DNA of 36,951 nucleotides from Myxococcaceae bacterium (lineage in GTDB: Bacteria; Myxococcota; Myxococcia; Myxococcales; Myxococcaceae): positions 1-36,951 of the forward strand of contig JAIBBQ010000045.1 in assembly GCA_019694595.1 (NCBI GenBank), written 5' to 3'. The position numbers were made by a program, and so were the translations under genes. Positions 23,814-31,293 of the stretch are shown piece by piece (positions within the stretch are counted from its first letter, which is position 1; every line of letters starts with the position of its first letter). A model generated the notes under the pieces. That model was not told where the DNA came from. It worked only from the letters and a program-made list of their open reading frames with translations, and searched no databases.

Positions 23814-24469
23814 ACGAGCTGCCCCTGGTCGAGCCGCAGCACCCGCTGGGCCGCCGCCGACACCCGGTCCTCGTGCGTCACCGCGAGAATGGTGAGCCCT
23901 TCCCGGTTGAGGCGCTGGAACAGCTCGATGATCTCCGCGCCCGTCGCGCCATCGAGGTTCCCCGTGGGCTCGTCGCACAGCAGCACCGGCGGCTTGAGGA
24001 AGAGCGCCCGGGCGATCGCCACCCGCTGCCGTTCGCCGCCCGACAGCTGCGCGGGGTTGCGCTGCGCCTTCGCCGCGAGCCCCACCCGCTCGAGCGCTTC
24101 CAGGGCCCGCCGGGGCGCGTCGGCCGCGTGCGCGCCGAAGAGCTCGGGCAGCGCCACGTTCTCCGCCGCGGTGAGCCCGCTCACCAGGTGGAACGACTGG
24201 AAGACGAACCCCACCGTGGTGTTGCGAAAGCGCGCCAGCGCCTCGTCGCTCGCCCCGTCGAGCCGCTGCCCGGCGACCGTCACCTGTCCGGCGTAGTCGG
24301 TGTCCAGCCCGCCGAGGATGTGCAGCAGCGTGGACTTGCCGCTGCCCGAGCGGCCCATCACCGCCACCAGCTCGCCGCGAGCGACGCGGAGGCTGGCGCC
24401 GCTCAGCACCGCCAGCGACTTCCCTTCTCCGTCCTCGAAGGTCTTCGACAGGCCCGACGCCTCGATCAC
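23810..24469 (-). CDS. MacB/LolD-type ABC transporter ATPase
   Basis: This is a 219-residue nucleotide-binding subunit with complete motifs: Walker A GRSGSGKST (39-47), Q-loop Gln91, signature LSGGERQRV (142-150), Walker B VLLCDEPTGNLD (162-173) and the switch His199. The spacing and PTGNLD motif place it in the LolD/MacB/FtsE group that partners FtsX-like permeases. The start is GTG 24469 in a GTGA overlap with the upstream lipoprotein gene. A much longer in-frame extension exists upstream but is antisense-like composition in the lipoprotein gene and is not credible. The stop overlaps the permease ATG. Confidence 0.95.
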   Translation of the reverse strand: MIEASGLSKTFEDGEGKSLAVLSGASLRVARGELVAVMGRSGSGKSTLLHILGGLDTDYAGQVTVAGQRLDGASDEALARFRNTTVGFVFQSFHLVSGLTAAENVALPELFGAHAADAPRRALEALERVGLAAKAQRNPAQLSGGERQRVAIARALFLKPPVLLCDEPTGNLDGATGAEIIELFQRLNREGLTILAVTHEDRVSAAAQRVLRLDQGQLV

Positions 24470-26064
24470 TTCTTCGCCCCCGTGAGGCTCAAGGTGAGCT
24501 GCAGCTGCACCGCGCCTTCCTTCGCCTCCGCGCCCACGGTGATGGCCTCGAGGTCGTCGGTGGCGTCGAGCCAGCGCAGCGTGGTCGCCTTGATGGCGAA
24601 GCCGCCCACGCCCCACGCGTCGCTGGGCAGCTCGCGCACCGCCGCCGACAGCGCGTGCAGGTCGACCACCGCCGCCACCGCGCGCTGCTCGAGCACCGCC
24701 TTCAAGCCCGCGGGGAGCGGCCCGTCGCCGTCGCTCTTCGCCTGCAGCGCCCCCAGCACGCGCGGCAGCGGCGAGCCGAAGGCCACCGTGTCGCCCTGGG
24801 CGGCGAAGTGCACCCCTTCGCCCGCGCTGTAGGTGGTGACGTAGACGGCCTGGCCGTCTTTCTCCTGCTTGTCGATCTTCGCCCCGAAGCGCGGCCCCGC
24901 CTGGGCCAGCGTCTCCAGCGATTTCGGCAGCGAGGCCGCGTCCTTCACCTTCGCGGCGCCGGTGAGATGCACCCAGCGGAAGGGGTTGGTGCGGCGCACG
25001 TCGAAGGCGGGGACCCCGTCCATGCGCGCGGTGGGGGCCAGCGAGAGCGCCGCCACCGCGCCGGGCGCCACGTTGCCGAAGAGCTGAGCCTTCCAGTCGA
25101 TGCCGCTCTCGCCCAGCGCCTTGGCGAGGTACGGGCCCACCAGCGCGTCGGCGTAGGGGGTCAGCTTCTGCGGGTCGCCCGCGAAGCGCGCCACCAGGAA
25201 CGCGTCCTTCGGCAGCCGGCCGAGCAAGGGTGCGACCTGCGCGGTGCGGGCGAGCACCTCGAGCGCCTGGGGGTCGCCGGTCCACGGCGCGTCGAGGGTG
25301 ACGCTCAGCCCCTGCGCGCTCAGACTCGCCGCGGCCGCCACCGCGCCCACCGGCCCACGCAGCACCGGCGAGCCGGGCGGCAGGTAGACCAGCAACTGCC
25401 GCTCCGCGGGCAACCGCCCGAGCGCCTTCGCCCACTGCGCATCCTTGCCCAGCGCGTCCATGTCGCCGAGCTGCGCCCAGCCCGAGAGCTTGTTCACCGC
25501 CTCGTCGACGCCCACCAATGCGTAGCCCTTGGTGAAGACCCAGCCGAAGCGGGCCGCCGCGCCCTTGGGGGCCAGGGTATGCACCACCAGCGTGCCGGCC
25601 TTGAGCTCGCCGGCCTCGGTGGCCCCCAGCCGCGCCTGCGCGAGGCGCTGGAAGAGCGCGCTCACCTTGCCTTCGTCGGCCACCGGCAGCGCGAGGAAGC
25701 CGGTGCCGTCGAGCATCACCGCGCCGCCGGCGCCGCGGTCCGGCGCGATGCCGGCGCCCTGGAGCGCTTCCTTCGAGCGCACGTCGATGCCCACGCTCTG
25801 GATGAGCGCGTTCACCAGCTCCTGCCCCGAGCCGAAGCCCTGGAGCTGCGCGGCGAAGCCCGCCACCTTGAGCTGCTGCAGCACCTCGAGCTTCTGCCCC
25901 AGCGCGTGCACCTGCGGCACCACCACCACCGCCACCGCGCCCTTGGGGAGCACGTCTTCCACCTGGACCTGGGCGCTGGACGCGGTCTTTCCGCAGCGGC
26001 TGCACCCCGCGGCGAGCACCACCACCATGGCCGACAGCCACACCCTGCGAGCCAACGCGTTCAT
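24466..26064 (-). CDS. Large lipoprotein (DUF3352-like) of the pspA-ABC cluster
   Basis: This encodes a 532-residue lipoprotein with lipobox LAAGC (Cys21). The mature N-terminus (VLPKGAVAVVVVPQVHALGQKLEVL) resembles DUF3352-type exported proteins, which start with a 'P.da..vv.v.d' strand followed by long amphipathic repeats. Two approximate halves have similar 'PLLGRLPKDAFLVARF' and 'GFLALP' strands, consistent with an alpha/beta domain duplication. Function is unknown. It sits between the coiled-coil membrane protein (ATGA overlap) and the ABC ATPase (GTGA overlap), so it is almost certainly part of the same complex or pathway. A periplasmic partner or cargo of the transporter is a reasonable guess. 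The family name is a weak match made by eye. Confidence 0.78.
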   Translation of the reverse strand: MNALARRVWLSAMVVVLAAGCSRCGKTASSAQVQVEDVLPKGAVAVVVVPQVHALGQKLEVLQQLKVAGFAAQLQGFGSGQELVNALIQSVGIDVRSKEALQGAGIAPDRGAGGAVMLDGTGFLALPVADEGKVSALFQRLAQARLGATEAGELKAGTLVVHTLAPKGAAARFGWVFTKGYALVGVDEAVNKLSGWAQLGDMDALGKDAQWAKALGRLPAERQLLVYLPPGSPVLRGPVGAVAAAASLSAQGLSVTLDAPWTGDPQALEVLARTAQVAPLLGRLPKDAFLVARFAGDPQKLTPYADALVGPYLAKALGESGIDWKAQLFGNVAPGAVAALSLAPTARMDGVPAFDVRRTNPFRWVHLTGAAKVKDAASLPKSLETLAQAGPRFGAKIDKQEKDGQAVYVTTYSAGEGVHFAAQGDTVAFGSPLPRVLGALQAKSDGDGPLPAGLKAVLEQRAVAAVVDLHALSAAVRELPSDAWGVGGFAIKATTLRWLDATDDLEAITVGAEAKEGAVQLQLTLSLTGAKK

Positions 26065-26807
26065 CGCACCCTCACCCCTTCCGGCCGGAACCCGGCCGCC
26101 TCGTCCAGCTCCAGGAACTGCTGCATCTCTCTCGCCGACGCCTGGGTGGTGGCCACGTCCTTCGCCACCGCGTCGAGTTGCCGCGTCACCACCTCGGGGT
26201 CGCGAATGGCGATCGACTGCTCGAAGGCCAGGCGCAGCACGTCCTCGATGGTGGCGAGCTGGTGGCTCAACAGCTCGCGGCTCTCCGAGGCCTGGTGAAA
26301 GCGTTCCCGTCGCTGGCGAAGAATGTCCACCCGGCGCTCCTTCACCTCGCGCAGCTTCGCGTTCTCTTCCCGCGCCACCTCGGCCTGGAGCGCGGCCAGC
26401 TCCACCTCGACGGCCTGACGGTCGTCCGCATTCAGATAGGTGCGGTAGGCGTTGAGGCTCGAGAGCAGCCGCACGAAGGCGTCGATGAGCGCGTCGAGCC
26501 GGTGCTCGCTGGAAGCGACCAGCACTTCGCCCCCGGGGAGCGCCCGGTAGGCTGCCAGAAGCTTCGCCTTGAGGTCTTCCAGCGCCTGCACCTGGGCGAG
26601 CTGCGACGGCGCCAGCGCCTCGAGCCCCCGGCGCCCCGCCTGACCGTCCCGGGCGGCGCCGCGGCGCGACAGCGCGCCGTACACCGCCGTCAGCACCGCC
26701 GCCCCCAGGCCGAAGCCGATGGGCACCGGGCTGTCGAGCACCGCGGACGCAGCCATCGCGCCCACCAGCGACAGCCAGGTCGCGGGCGCGGTCAGCGAAC
26801 GCGCCAT
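26061..26807 (-). CDS. Membrane-anchored coiled-coil protein next to pspA
   Basis: I do not recognise this 248-residue protein. Two closely spaced hydrophobic segments (about 8-24 and 28-46) form an N-terminal hairpin anchor. The rest (about 60-235) is helical and heptad-rich, for example [28 protein letters not shown] and a long charged stretch, predicted to be coiled coil facing the cytoplasm. The start ATG 26807 is four nt after the pspA stop, and the stop overlaps the lipoprotein ATG. A membrane hairpin plus coiled coil beside pspA suggests it recruits or regulates PspA at the membrane, by analogy with PspB/PspC. No sequence similarity to PspB/C is visible. Confidence 0.78.
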   Translation of the reverse strand: MARSLTAPATWLSLVGAMAASAVLDSPVPIGFGLGAAVLTAVYGALSRRGAARDGQAGRRGLEALAPSQLAQVQALEDLKAKLLAAYRALPGGEVLVASSEHRLDALIDAFVRLLSSLNAYRTYLNADDRQAVEVELAALQAEVAREENAKLREVKERRVDILRQRRERFHQASESRELLSHQLATIEDVLRLAFEQSIAIRDPEVVTRQLDAVAKDVATTQASAREMQQFLELDEAAGFRPEGVRVR

Positions 26808-26811
26808 CGAG

Positions 26812-27546
26812 CTACTTGACCTGCTCCTTCTTCCCGATGGTCTTCTCGCCGCCGCTCGACACGTCGGACACCGGCGCCGGGCTCTCGAGACCCATCTCCA
26901 TCTTGAACTGCTTCACCAGCTCGTTGGCCTGCATCTTCTCGGCCTCTTCCTCGATCTTCACCGCGGAGTGGTCGACCGACTCCAGCGCCATGCTCATGCG
27001 CGCTTCGTTCACCGCGGTCTGCTCCTCGATCTTCCGCAGCATCTCGTCGTGGGTGGCGTCGATGCCCGCGACCTCGAACGACTCCATGGCGTCGGCGACC
27101 TTCGCCTGCCACTTCGAGCGGCGCGCGTCGCGGATGGCGGCCATCGCCTCGGCGGTCTTCTTGTCCTTCTCGCGCATGAACGCCTTCTTCACGTTCAGCG
27201 CCTTGTCGTAGGCGGCCTTGGCGGTCGCGAGCTGCGCCTCGTTGCGAGCCAGCGCGCTCTTCTCCATCTGCAGCCGGGTGGCGTAGCTGGCCGCGAGATC
27301 GTCGCGCCCACCCTGGATGGCGGCCTTCACCTTGGCGGTGAGCTCACCGACCTCCTGCTTGTACTTGGCGTTCTCCTTCTCGAGCAGGGTGAGGTTCGCC
27401 CGGACCATGGCGATCGACTCGTTCATCTTGGGGACCTGGTCGTTCAGGTCGCGGATGTTCTGCTCGAGGATCAGCTCCGGATCCTCGATGGAGCTGACGA
27501 AGAAACCCACGAAGCTGCGCATGGCGCGCCGAAACCTGTCCCACAT
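26812..27546 (-). CDS. pspA: PspA/IM30 (Vipp1) family membrane-remodelling protein
   Basis: This 244-residue protein is a PspA/IM30 member, a bacterial ESCRT-III-superfamily protein that assembles into rings or rods on the inner-membrane inner leaflet to limit proton leakage and remodel membrane. It shows the N-terminal amphipathic helix (1-18, [16 protein letters not shown]), the family hallmark [18 protein letters not shown] (21-38), then long charged helices to about 215 and a short flexible tail. The start is ATG 27546, with GGGAG about 9 nt upstream. It is the first gene of a tightly coupled six-gene series ending at 21802. No PspF, PspB or PspC is present. Confidence 0.95.
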   Translation of the reverse strand: MWDRFRRAMRSFVGFFVSSIEDPELILEQNIRDLNDQVPKMNESIAMVRANLTLLEKENAKYKQEVGELTAKVKAAIQGGRDDLAASYATRLQMEKSALARNEAQLATAKAAYDKALNVKKAFMREKDKKTAEAMAAIRDARRSKWQAKVADAMESFEVAGIDATHDEMLRKIEEQTAVNEARMSMALESVDHSAVKIEEEAEKMQANELVKQFKMEMGLESPAPVSDVSSGGEKTIGKKEQVK

Positions 27547-27591
27547 GAGAGGTGCTCTCCCGGCACTTCGAGCCTGACCGCCAACGTCCCC

Positions 27592-27640
27592 TTCAAAGAC
27601 ACCGGACTCTACACACTTTGTTTCACAACCGGTGGGAGAC
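27592..27640 (-). promoter_or_regulatory. Relatively AT-rich upstream region of the pspA cluster
   Basis: The 144-nt gap (27547-27690) upstream of pspA contains a patch much richer in A and T than the surrounding sequence, including (on the minus strand) TTGTGAAACAAAGTGTGTAGAG at 27610-27631. This is where a promoter for the six-gene cluster is expected. I could not recognise a sigma-70 pair with correct spacing or a sigma-54 GG-N10-GC element. Confidence 0.3.
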
Positions 27641-27690
27641 CGCAGACCTTCCCCACCCAATACGCGGGTCCTTTCAACCGCTTGCATCAC

Positions 27691-29292
27691 CTACCGGAGG
27701 GAGGCGAACAGCTCCCAGAGGCTGCGCACCCGGAACCGGGCCACACGCCCCCCCGGCCGCACCTGCAAGGCCAGGGTGCCGTCGGCGAGGCGCCCTTCGA
27801 CGCCGTCGCCTTCCGCGGTCAACAGCGGGGTCGCGAACTGGCTCAGCGCCACCACGCAGCCCTGCGGCGCGTCCACCTCGACCTCGAGCGCGCGGAAATG
27901 CGTCTCCTCGCCGAGCTCGGGCCGCTGTCGCACCACCGTGCACCCGTCGACACGCACCAGCGGCGTGCGCGGCGGAGGCTCGTAGCCCACCGCCACCGGC
28001 ATCATCTCCCGCGCCGTCCACGGGTCGTCGAGGTGGGTGACGTGCTGCGCGTACACCTCGGGGGTGTAGCGCTGGTAGTGAATCGCCTGCGCCCGAACCG
28101 CGAGAACCAGGTGCAGCACCGCCACCACCGCCCACACGAGCGCGCCCGCGAGCCGCCGCCGGAGCCCGCCGCGCGCCGCCGCCCCCCAGAGCGCCGCCGC
28201 GAGCAGCGCCACCGCCGGGGTGAGAAACCCCACCAGCCTCCAGGGGAACTGCAGCAGCGTGGCCTTGGGCACCGCGCGGTAGAGCGGCATCGACGCCTCG
28301 AGCTGCAGGAACCCGTACAGCGCGATGGCCGCCGTGAGCAGCACCGCCGGCCCGAGCGCCACCCGGCGCCGGTCCTTCGCCAGGGCGACCACCGCCCCCA
28401 GCGCGAGCGAGGCCCAGAGCCAGCGGCCCACCTCCACGCTCACCCCTTGCCACTGCCGCCCCCACTGGAACGCCGGGTCCGCGAAGTAGCCGGGCCAGGC
28501 GACCAGCTGGTCCCACGGCAGGAACATGTTGAGTGCGTCGACCCGGAAGTACGGGCCCAGCTTGAGCACCAGCACCGCCACCGGGCCCGCCAGCACCAGC
28601 ACCACCGCGCCGGCGATGGCCGCGTCGACGACGGCCGCCTTGCGCCCCGTGAGCCGCAGGCGCAGCGCGAAGGCGAGCGCCACCAGCGGCGCGGCGAAGA
28701 GGAACATCACCATGTGCGCGTGGAAGAGCGCCGCCAGCCAGAGCCCGACCGAGAGGTGCGCCCGCTCCCCGCGCACCCAGCGCAGGAGCCCCTCGAAGAG
28801 CCAGGGGGTGAGCAGCACCGCGGTCGCTTCCGCAGGCGACCCACGGATGAGCCAGTCGGTCATCACGTAGGGCGCGGTGACGAAGGCCCACGCCGCCGCG
28901 AAGGCCACCCACGCGTCGGCGCCCAGGCCGCGCGCGGCCCGGTACAGCCCCGCCATGCCCAGCGCCCCGAAGCACCACAGCCCCAGGCGCAGCCCGGCGT
29001 CGGTGCCGAAGGGCACCGCGAAGGCCCCGGCCACGAAGTTGAACAGCCGGTGGTACAAGAGCGGCGCCGGCGTGCCGTGCCCCTGGAAGCAGAAGCGCGA
29101 CCACAGCGGGAAGACGTCGCCTTCCAGGAACGCGCGGCGGAAGTGCTCCACGCGTGAGAAGGCGCCCAGGCCTTCGTGGTTCTCCGGCCAGTCGGCGTGG
29201 AGCAACGTCGGCCCCATCGCCACCAGTGCCCCGGCGAGGAACGGCAACGCCAGGAGCAGCGCCCGCCCGACCTTCGCCGCGAAGGGCCTCAC
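27691..29292 (-). CDS. Polytopic membrane protein, PTPS_related-like (GT-C-type glycosyltransferase-like)
   Basis: This 533-residue protein has about ten or more hydrophobic segments and a soluble C-terminal domain. After the first transmembrane helix comes an extracytoplasmic loop with [33 protein letters not shown] and [16 protein letters not shown]. That pattern (acidic residues, then FPLW, then a Gly/Pro-rich turn and YHR) resembles PF10131 'PTPS_related' membrane proteins and the GT-C glycosyltransferase fold more generally, which use lipid-linked sugars at the membrane surface. Activity is not proven. The start is GTG 29292 in a GTGA overlap with the Nat-type permease stop, making it the third gene of that operon. 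A YfhO-like assignment is possible. Confidence 0.72.
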   Translation of the reverse strand: MRPFAAKVGRALLLALPFLAGALVAMGPTLLHADWPENHEGLGAFSRVEHFRRAFLEGDVFPLWSRFCFQGHGTPAPLLYHRLFNFVAGAFAVPFGTDAGLRLGLWCFGALGMAGLYRAARGLGADAWVAFAAAWAFVTAPYVMTDWLIRGSPAEATAVLLTPWLFEGLLRWVRGERAHLSVGLWLAALFHAHMVMFLFAAPLVALAFALRLRLTGRKAAVVDAAIAGAVVLVLAGPVAVLVLKLGPYFRVDALNMFLPWDQLVAWPGYFADPAFQWGRQWQGVSVEVGRWLWASLALGAVVALAKDRRRVALGPAVLLTAAIALYGFLQLEASMPLYRAVPKATLLQFPWRLVGFLTPAVALLAAALWGAAARGGLRRRLAGALVWAVVAVLHLVLAVRAQAIHYQRYTPEVYAQHVTHLDDPWTAREMMPVAVGYEPPPRTPLVRVDGCTVVRQRPELGEETHFRALEVEVDAPQGCVVALSQFATPLLTAEGDGVEGRLADGTLALQVRPGGRVARFRVRSLWELFASLR

Positions 29293-30512
29293 GCCTCCGG
29301 CCCTCTGCCCAGGAGCGCGCGCAGCCCGCCGCCGCCGAAGCGCACCGCCTCGCTGGCCGCCGCCTTCGCCACCAGCCGCAGCGCCAGGCCACAGAAGACG
29401 AGCGTGCTCGCCACGGTGAGCGCGGCGGGCCCCACCGTCGCCGCCGACAGCACCACCGCCTTCACCAGCAGCGCCACGTTGAGCAGCGGCACGCAGGCGG
29501 TGAAGGCGTTGAGCTCCACGCCGGGCATCAGCGCCAGCATGCCAGGCAGCGAGCCCAGCATGGTGAAGGGCGTCAGCAGCGCCTGCGCTTCCTTGAAGGT
29601 GCGGGCCACCGACGCCACCGCGAGCGCCACGCCGCTCACCATGCCCGCCGCCGCCACCAGGGCCACCAGCAGCACCGCGAGCTGGGCGGGGCTGAAGTGC
29701 ACCTGCGCCGACTGGCCGCTGTCCAGCGCCAGCCCGATGCGGAAGGTCACCGCCATCGACGCCAGGTTGGCGAGCGCGGTGCACGAGGCGAGCGTGGCGA
29801 CCGCGAGGTACTTGGCGGCCATCACCTGCCAGGGCTTCACCGGCGCCACCAGCACCGTCTCCCAGGTGCCCCGCTCGCGCTCGCCGGCCGTCATGTCGAT
29901 GGCCGGGTACAGCGCGCCCACGAAGAGCATCAGCACCAGGATGACCGGGAGCAGCCGCGAGGCGATGAGGGGCCCGAGGTCCTTCTCGAAGTCCACGTCC
30001 TCGGGTGCGACCTTCACCGGGCTGACGAACTCCGGCGTCACCTTGAGGTCCTCGAGGCGCACGGTGAGCCCGCGCTCGCCCACCGCGTCCAGCGTGCGCC
30101 GCAGCCGCTCCAGCGCTTCCATCGAACGGTCGTGCCGCTTGGTGTAGCGCACCGTCACCACCGCCTGCCCCCGGCCGTCGAGCGCCGCCACCGCGCCGTC
30201 GCTCGCCTCCACCACCGCCCACACCTGCTTCTCGCGCAGCGCCTCGAGGCCCGCCTCGGCCGTCATGCGCCGGTACACGGTGAAGGCCGGCACCGGCTGC
30301 CGCGCGAGGAGCGCCGCCGCCTCGTCGCTCGCCACCGCCACGTCCAGGCTCTCCCGCGCCAGGCGCTCGCGGCCGGCCGCCATCACCCCGCCGACCAGCA
30401 GCAACGTCAGCGGGTAGAGCACCACCGGCAGAAGCGCCATCAGGAGCACCGTGCGGCGATCGCGGATCGCCTCCGTCAGCTCGCGCCACCAGAGCAGCCG
30501 CACCGGGCTCAC
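29289..30512 (-). CDS. ABC-2-type permease, NatB-like
   Basis: This 407-residue permease has the NatB/YhaP arrangement: one N-terminal transmembrane helix (about 24-46), an extracytoplasmic domain (about 50-180), then five further helices (from about 185) and a cytoplasmic tail. Family landmarks include DRRTVLLMALLPVVLYP near the N-terminus and MTAGERERGTWETVLVAPV (about 228-246), the conserved cytoplasmic helix preceding the second transmembrane block. NatAB exports Na+ in Bacillus, but relatives move other substrates, so the cargo is unknown. The start is GTG 30512 in a GTGA overlap with the ATPase stop. Its stop overlaps the start of the polytopic membrane protein. Confidence 0.9.
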   Translation of the reverse strand: MSPVRLLWWRELTEAIRDRRTVLLMALLPVVLYPLTLLLVGGVMAAGRERLARESLDVAVASDEAAALLARQPVPAFTVYRRMTAEAGLEALREKQVWAVVEASDGAVAALDGRGQAVVTVRYTKRHDRSMEALERLRRTLDAVGERGLTVRLEDLKVTPEFVSPVKVAPEDVDFEKDLGPLIASRLLPVILVLMLFVGALYPAIDMTAGERERGTWETVLVAPVKPWQVMAAKYLAVATLASCTALANLASMAVTFRIGLALDSGQSAQVHFSPAQLAVLLVALVAAAGMVSGVALAVASVARTFKEAQALLTPFTMLGSLPGMLALMPGVELNAFTACVPLLNVALLVKAVVLSAATVGPAALTVASTLVFCGLALRLVAKAAASEAVRFGGGGLRALLGRGPEA

Positions 30513-31252
30513 GCGGCCTGCCCTCCCCCGCGCGCGTAGTGCAGGAAGGCCGCGGTCAGCGTGTGGGCGCCGCTGCGCTCCACCAGCGCCTGCGGCGTGC
30601 CTTGGGCCACCACCTTGCCGGCGCGCAGGAACACCAGCCGGTCGCAGAGGTACTCGGCCTCTTCCAGCCGGTGCGTCGAGAAGAGCACCGCCTTGCCGCC
30701 CGCCTTCGCCCGCTGCACCAGCTCCAGGATGCCCACCGACGCCAGCGGGTCGAGCGTCGCGGTGGGCTCGTCGAGCACGTAGGCCGGAGGATCGGCCACC
30801 AGCGCCCGGGCGATCGACACCCGCTGCTTCTGGCCGCTCGACAGCTGCCCGCAGCGGCGGTCGAGCACCGCGCCGAGCTCGAGTTCCTTCGCCAGCACCT
30901 CGGTGCGCGCGGCCACCACCTCGCGCGAGAGGCCATTGAGCTGCCCGAAGACCGAGAGCACCTCGCGCGCAGTGAGCCGCTCGAACAGCCCCGTCGACGA
31001 GGTGAGGAGCCCCAGCTTGCGGCGTGCCTCCAGCGGGTCCTGCTGCACGTCGACGCCGCAGACCAGCGCGCGCCCGGCATGGGGCGTGAGCAGCCCGGCC
31101 AGCATGCGCAGGGTGGTCGTCTTGCCCGCGCCGTTGGGGCCGAGGAGCCCCACCACCTCGCCGGGCGCCACGGTGAAGGACACGCCGTCGACTGCCAGGA
31201 GCCCCGCGAAGCGACGACTCAGCTGCTCGACGGCGAGGGCGGGCGACGACAC
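30509..31252 (-). CDS. ABC transporter ATPase, NatA-like
   Basis: This 247-residue nucleotide-binding protein has Walker A GPNGAGKT (38-45), Q-loop in the LGLLTSSTGLFERLTARE segment (80-97), signature LSSGQKQRV (137-145), Walker B YVLDEPT (158-164) and switch His194. The GLLGPNGAGKTT form and the LTARE motif fit the NatA/CcmA group that pairs with ABC-2 permeases, as found downstream. The start GTG 31252 (VSSPALAVEQLS) places the first beta strand normally. Upstream in-frame sequence lacks a start with matching composition. It is 41 nt downstream of the repeat-domain lipoprotein stop. Confidence 0.93.
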   Translation of the reverse strand: MSSPALAVEQLSRRFAGLLAVDGVSFTVAPGEVVGLLGPNGAGKTTTLRMLAGLLTPHAGRALVCGVDVQQDPLEARRKLGLLTSSTGLFERLTAREVLSVFGQLNGLSREVVAARTEVLAKELELGAVLDRRCGQLSSGQKQRVSIARALVADPPAYVLDEPTATLDPLASVGILELVQRAKAGGKAVLFSTHRLEEAEYLCDRLVFLRAGKVVAQGTPQALVERSGAHTLTAAFLHYARGGGQAA

Positions 31253-31293
31253 GCCCCGGGTGTTTAGCCGCCTTGGCGCTCGCGGCGAAGGCG

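Noticed and set aside
24470-26041. N-terminal extension of the ABC ATPase
   Set aside because: It overlaps the lipoprotein gene in another frame with biased Gly/Arg/Ala composition; the GTGA junction at 24469 gives a normal-length ATPase.
27547-27690. Sigma-54 promoter for pspA, as in enterobacterial psp operons
   Set aside because: No GG-N10-GC element is visible and there is no PspF-like activator nearby.
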